Part shown: positions 25,729 to 27,241 of the stretch, one piece after another
Layout of the letters: each line of letters opens with the position of its first letter
Position numbering within the stretch: the first letter of the stretch is position 1
NCBI GenBank assembly: GCA_964475205.1
Contig: CAYYVQ010000036.1
Location: 1-27,241, forward strand
Direction of reading: 5' to 3'
Origin: CAYSRM01 sp964475205
Lineage (GTDB): Bacteria; Verrucomicrobiota; Kiritimatiellia; UBA8416; CAYSRM01
DNA length: 27,241 nucleotides
Position numbers and translations under genes: made by a program
The notes under the pieces: model-generated
What the model was told of the DNA's origin: nothing
Seen by the model: the letters and a program-made list of their open reading frames with translations, nothing else
Databases searched by the model: none

Positions 25729-26358
25729 ATGAATTCTAAACGCTTCTGGTCTCCTGCAATGGTTCGTGTAGCGGTTTTTGCCTTGATCTATATGCTTGCG
25801 GCAACTGTTGCCGCTGTTGCGACCGGCAACAGCGAATTTCTTTTCTATATTCTGAGCATGGTTGTTATTATCGGCGGCGCAGGCTGGGCTCATGCGCGCA
25901 TACATTTCAATGGTGTCGTTCTGTGGTGCCTTGCGATATGGGGCCTAATGCACATGGCGGGCGGGCTTGCTCCTGTTCCAGACTCATGGCCAATTGATGG
26001 AGATATCCGTGTTCTCTATAGCTGGTGGTTGATTCCTGATTTACTCAAATACGACAACCTGGTTCACGCTTTTGGATTCGGCGCGACAACTGCGGCATGC
26101 TGGCAGGGCATAAGAACCATTGCCGAACCGCGCGAAATAAGCCCGACATTCGGGGTTCTTCTTCTCGCAATTACAGCTTCCCAGGGGTTCGGCGCATTGA
26201 ACGAGATTATCGAATTCGCAGCAACGCTTTCCCTGCCGGAAACAAATGTTGGCGGCTATGTCAACACCGGCTGGGATCTGGTTTCCAATCTGACCGGATG
26301 CGTCATAACGGCTGTGTTGATTCGCGCCACACACAAAAAGCCTGCTGCCGTCTTGTAG
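25729..26358 (+). CDS. DUF2238 (YjdF-like) integral membrane protein
   Basis: This is an inner-membrane protein of unknown function with 209 residues. It has about six hydrophobic helices and the family's charged motifs at helix ends: YDNLVHAFGFG (108-118), NEIIEFAA (158-165) and NTGWDLVSNLTG (179-190). The Asp, His, Glu and Asn of these motifs could form a buried polar or metal site, though this is not established. An upstream TTG at 25723 is in frame, but I take the ATG at 25729, which has AAGGA 8 bases before it. It starts 157 bp after the A2M stop codon and may have its own promoter. Confidence 0.85.
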   Translation: MNSKRFWSPAMVRVAVFALIYMLAATVAAVATGNSEFLFYILSMVVIIGGAGWAHARIHFNGVVLWCLAIWGLMHMAGGLAPVPDSWPIDGDIRVLYSWWLIPDLLKYDNLVHAFGFGATTAACWQGIRTIAEPREISPTFGVLLLAITASQGFGALNEIIEFAATLSLPETNVGGYVNTGWDLVSNLTGCVITAVLIRATHKKPAAVL

Positions 26359-26542
26359 CAGGCGTGCGCATAAATGTGTCTCAATTGGCGCCTGCTGAGA
26401 CTCGCCTCATAAAGCATATCGGGAAAACTCTTATAAACACCTCCTTTTTCACCGAGTTACAAGTTGGCGCATAATCTGCTACCTTTGTTACAGAAGTCAG
26501 TGGTGGTGTTAAAAAGTTCAAATAGAAAAAAGGAGTTTTGTT

Positions 26543-27241
26543 ATGAACATGTTGTTCAAAATCGTATTGTCGGGCTTGCTCATGCAGCTGATTGTTCCAG
26601 CGCAAGCCACGGATCTTAACATAGGCGAGATAGCCCCGGGCTTCACATTGCCGGGTGTTGAAAGCGGGTTTCATTCACTCGATTCTCTTGCGGGGGAGAA
26701 GGGAACTGTTGTTGTATTCACATGCAATCATTGCCCATTTGCCAAGGCTTACCAGGGAAGAATCAAGAACATCTCGCGCGATTACAAAGACAAAGGCATA
26801 AACCTTATCGCGATCAACCCGAACGACGCCAAAGAGTACCCGACCGATAACTACGCCCACATGATCAAACGCGCGAAAGCCGAAAACTATAACTTCCCGT
26901 ACCTGCGGGATAGAACGCAGAAAACAGCCGTGAATTACGGGGCAGTGGTGACTCCACACGTGTTTCTGCTCGATAAAGAAAAACGCCTTTATTACAAGGG
27001 TCCGATCGATGATTCATGGAAGGATCCCGATAAAGCCGAGAGCTTGTATCTGCGTGACGCAATCAACGCAATGCTGGCAGGAGAAAAAATTGCCAACGGC
27101 AAAATAAGACCCATGGGCTGCAGCATAAAGTGGCTTGAGGCCCGCGGCATAGATGTTACTCCCTACCAGATTGCCGAAGATGCTGAACAGAACTCAGTAA
27201 TCAGGCTTAAATTCGGCGATTTCATTCGCCATTACAATTCC
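26543..27241 (+). CDS. Secreted thioredoxin-like redoxin (3' end cut by window)
   Basis: The open frame runs off the window after 233 codons without a stop. A signal peptide (MNMLFKIVLSGLLMQLIVPA, then QA as cleavage site) points to the periplasm. The mature part has the AhpC/TSA-thioredoxin fold start IGEIAPGFTLPGVESG. The redox motif is CNHC (C61, C64) in VVFTCNHCPFAKAY, and the cis-Pro is in VVTPHVFLLD. A third cysteine lies at RPMGCSIKW (C193), as in the redoxin subgroup with the CNHCPF motif. AGGAG at 26531-26535 is 7 bases before the ATG. It should reduce or oxidise protein thiols, or act as a peroxiredoxin-like reductant; the exact partner is unknown. Confidence 0.9.
   Translation, partial: MNMLFKIVLSGLLMQLIVPAQATDLNIGEIAPGFTLPGVESGFHSLDSLAGEKGTVVVFTCNHCPFAKAYQGRIKNISRDYKDKGINLIAINPNDAKEYPTDNYAHMIKRAKAENYNFPYLRDRTQKTAVNYGAVVTPHVFLLDKEKRLYYKGPIDDSWKDPDKAESLYLRDAINAMLAGEKIANGKIRPMGCSIKWLEARGIDVTPYQIAEDAEQNSVIRLKFGDFIRHYNS

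Noticed and set aside
26340..26396. Alternative stems GCCTGCT/AGCAGGC and AGCAGGCG/CGCCTGCT after the DUF2238 gene
   Set aside because: No T-run follows either stem, and part of it lies inside the coding sequence; not convincing as a terminator.
1..27241. CRISPR arrays, insertion sequences with transposase, rRNA genes
   Set aside because: None seen: no regularly spaced direct repeats, no transposase motif and no rRNA sequence in the window.

Overview
This window looks like chromosomal DNA of a free-living Gram-negative bacterium. Supporting signs are a periplasmic thioester alpha-2-macroglobulin with a signal peptide, sigma-54, a complete Mfd, a glycogen branching enzyme and a tRNA-Tyr with encoded CCA. 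The dispersed AGCCCGCATATCTCACAG repeat family and the gene mix recall PVC-type lineages (Kiritimatiellota/Lentisphaerota). That placement is an impression from memory, not shown by the sequence.

Layout, left to right. (1) Bases 125-4967, minus strand: rpoN followed by mfd. (2) Bases 5450-6944, plus strand: an overlapping thyA-folA pair that makes dTMP and regenerates tetrahydrofolate. (3) Bases 6945-7405: a half copy of the dispersed repeat, a minus-strand tRNA-Tyr(GTA), and short tRNA-like duplications on both sides of it. (4) Bases 7406-9524, plus strand: a Gfo/Idh/MocA oxidoreductase and an XRE-HTH/zinc-ribbon regulator preceded by GTTGATAA dyads that may be its operators. (5) Bases 9651-14164, minus strand: the most unusual part. 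A 1025-residue radical SAM / arsenite-methyltransferase-like / DUF5714 fusion is followed by a fused pair of glycosyltransferases of the 'rSAM-associated / arsenosugar' type. (6) Bases 14165-14823: an intergenic stretch with a 15-bp low-complexity hairpin and a full repeat copy. (7) Bases 14824-15921, plus strand: an RdgC-like protein. (8) Bases 15963-18552, minus strand: a DedA/VTT membrane protein and glgB. (9) Bases 18651-27241, plus strand: a ferritin-like/VIT metal transporter, a 1995-residue alpha-2-macroglobulin, a DUF2238 membrane protein, and a thioredoxin-like protein cut by the window end.

The strongest candidate for an undescribed system is the two-gene fusion locus at 9651-14164. 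One protein combines a radical SAM enzyme, a methyltransferase carrying As(III)-methyltransferase-type cysteines, and a Cys-rich DUF5714 domain. Its neighbour combines the two transferase families (TIGR04282-like and TIGR04283-like) that accompany arsenosugar-type rSAM genes. Methionines sit exactly at the domain joints in both proteins, which suggests that separate operon genes were fused. The predicted product is a methylated, glycosylated organo-arsenic or related metalloid compound. This is inference.

The second theme is a MITE-like inverted-repeat family. It has two full copies (about 118 and 128 bp), one half copy and one solo end. One copy supplies the last 19 codons of the glycosyltransferase, and another ends a few bases before the rdgC ribosome binding site.
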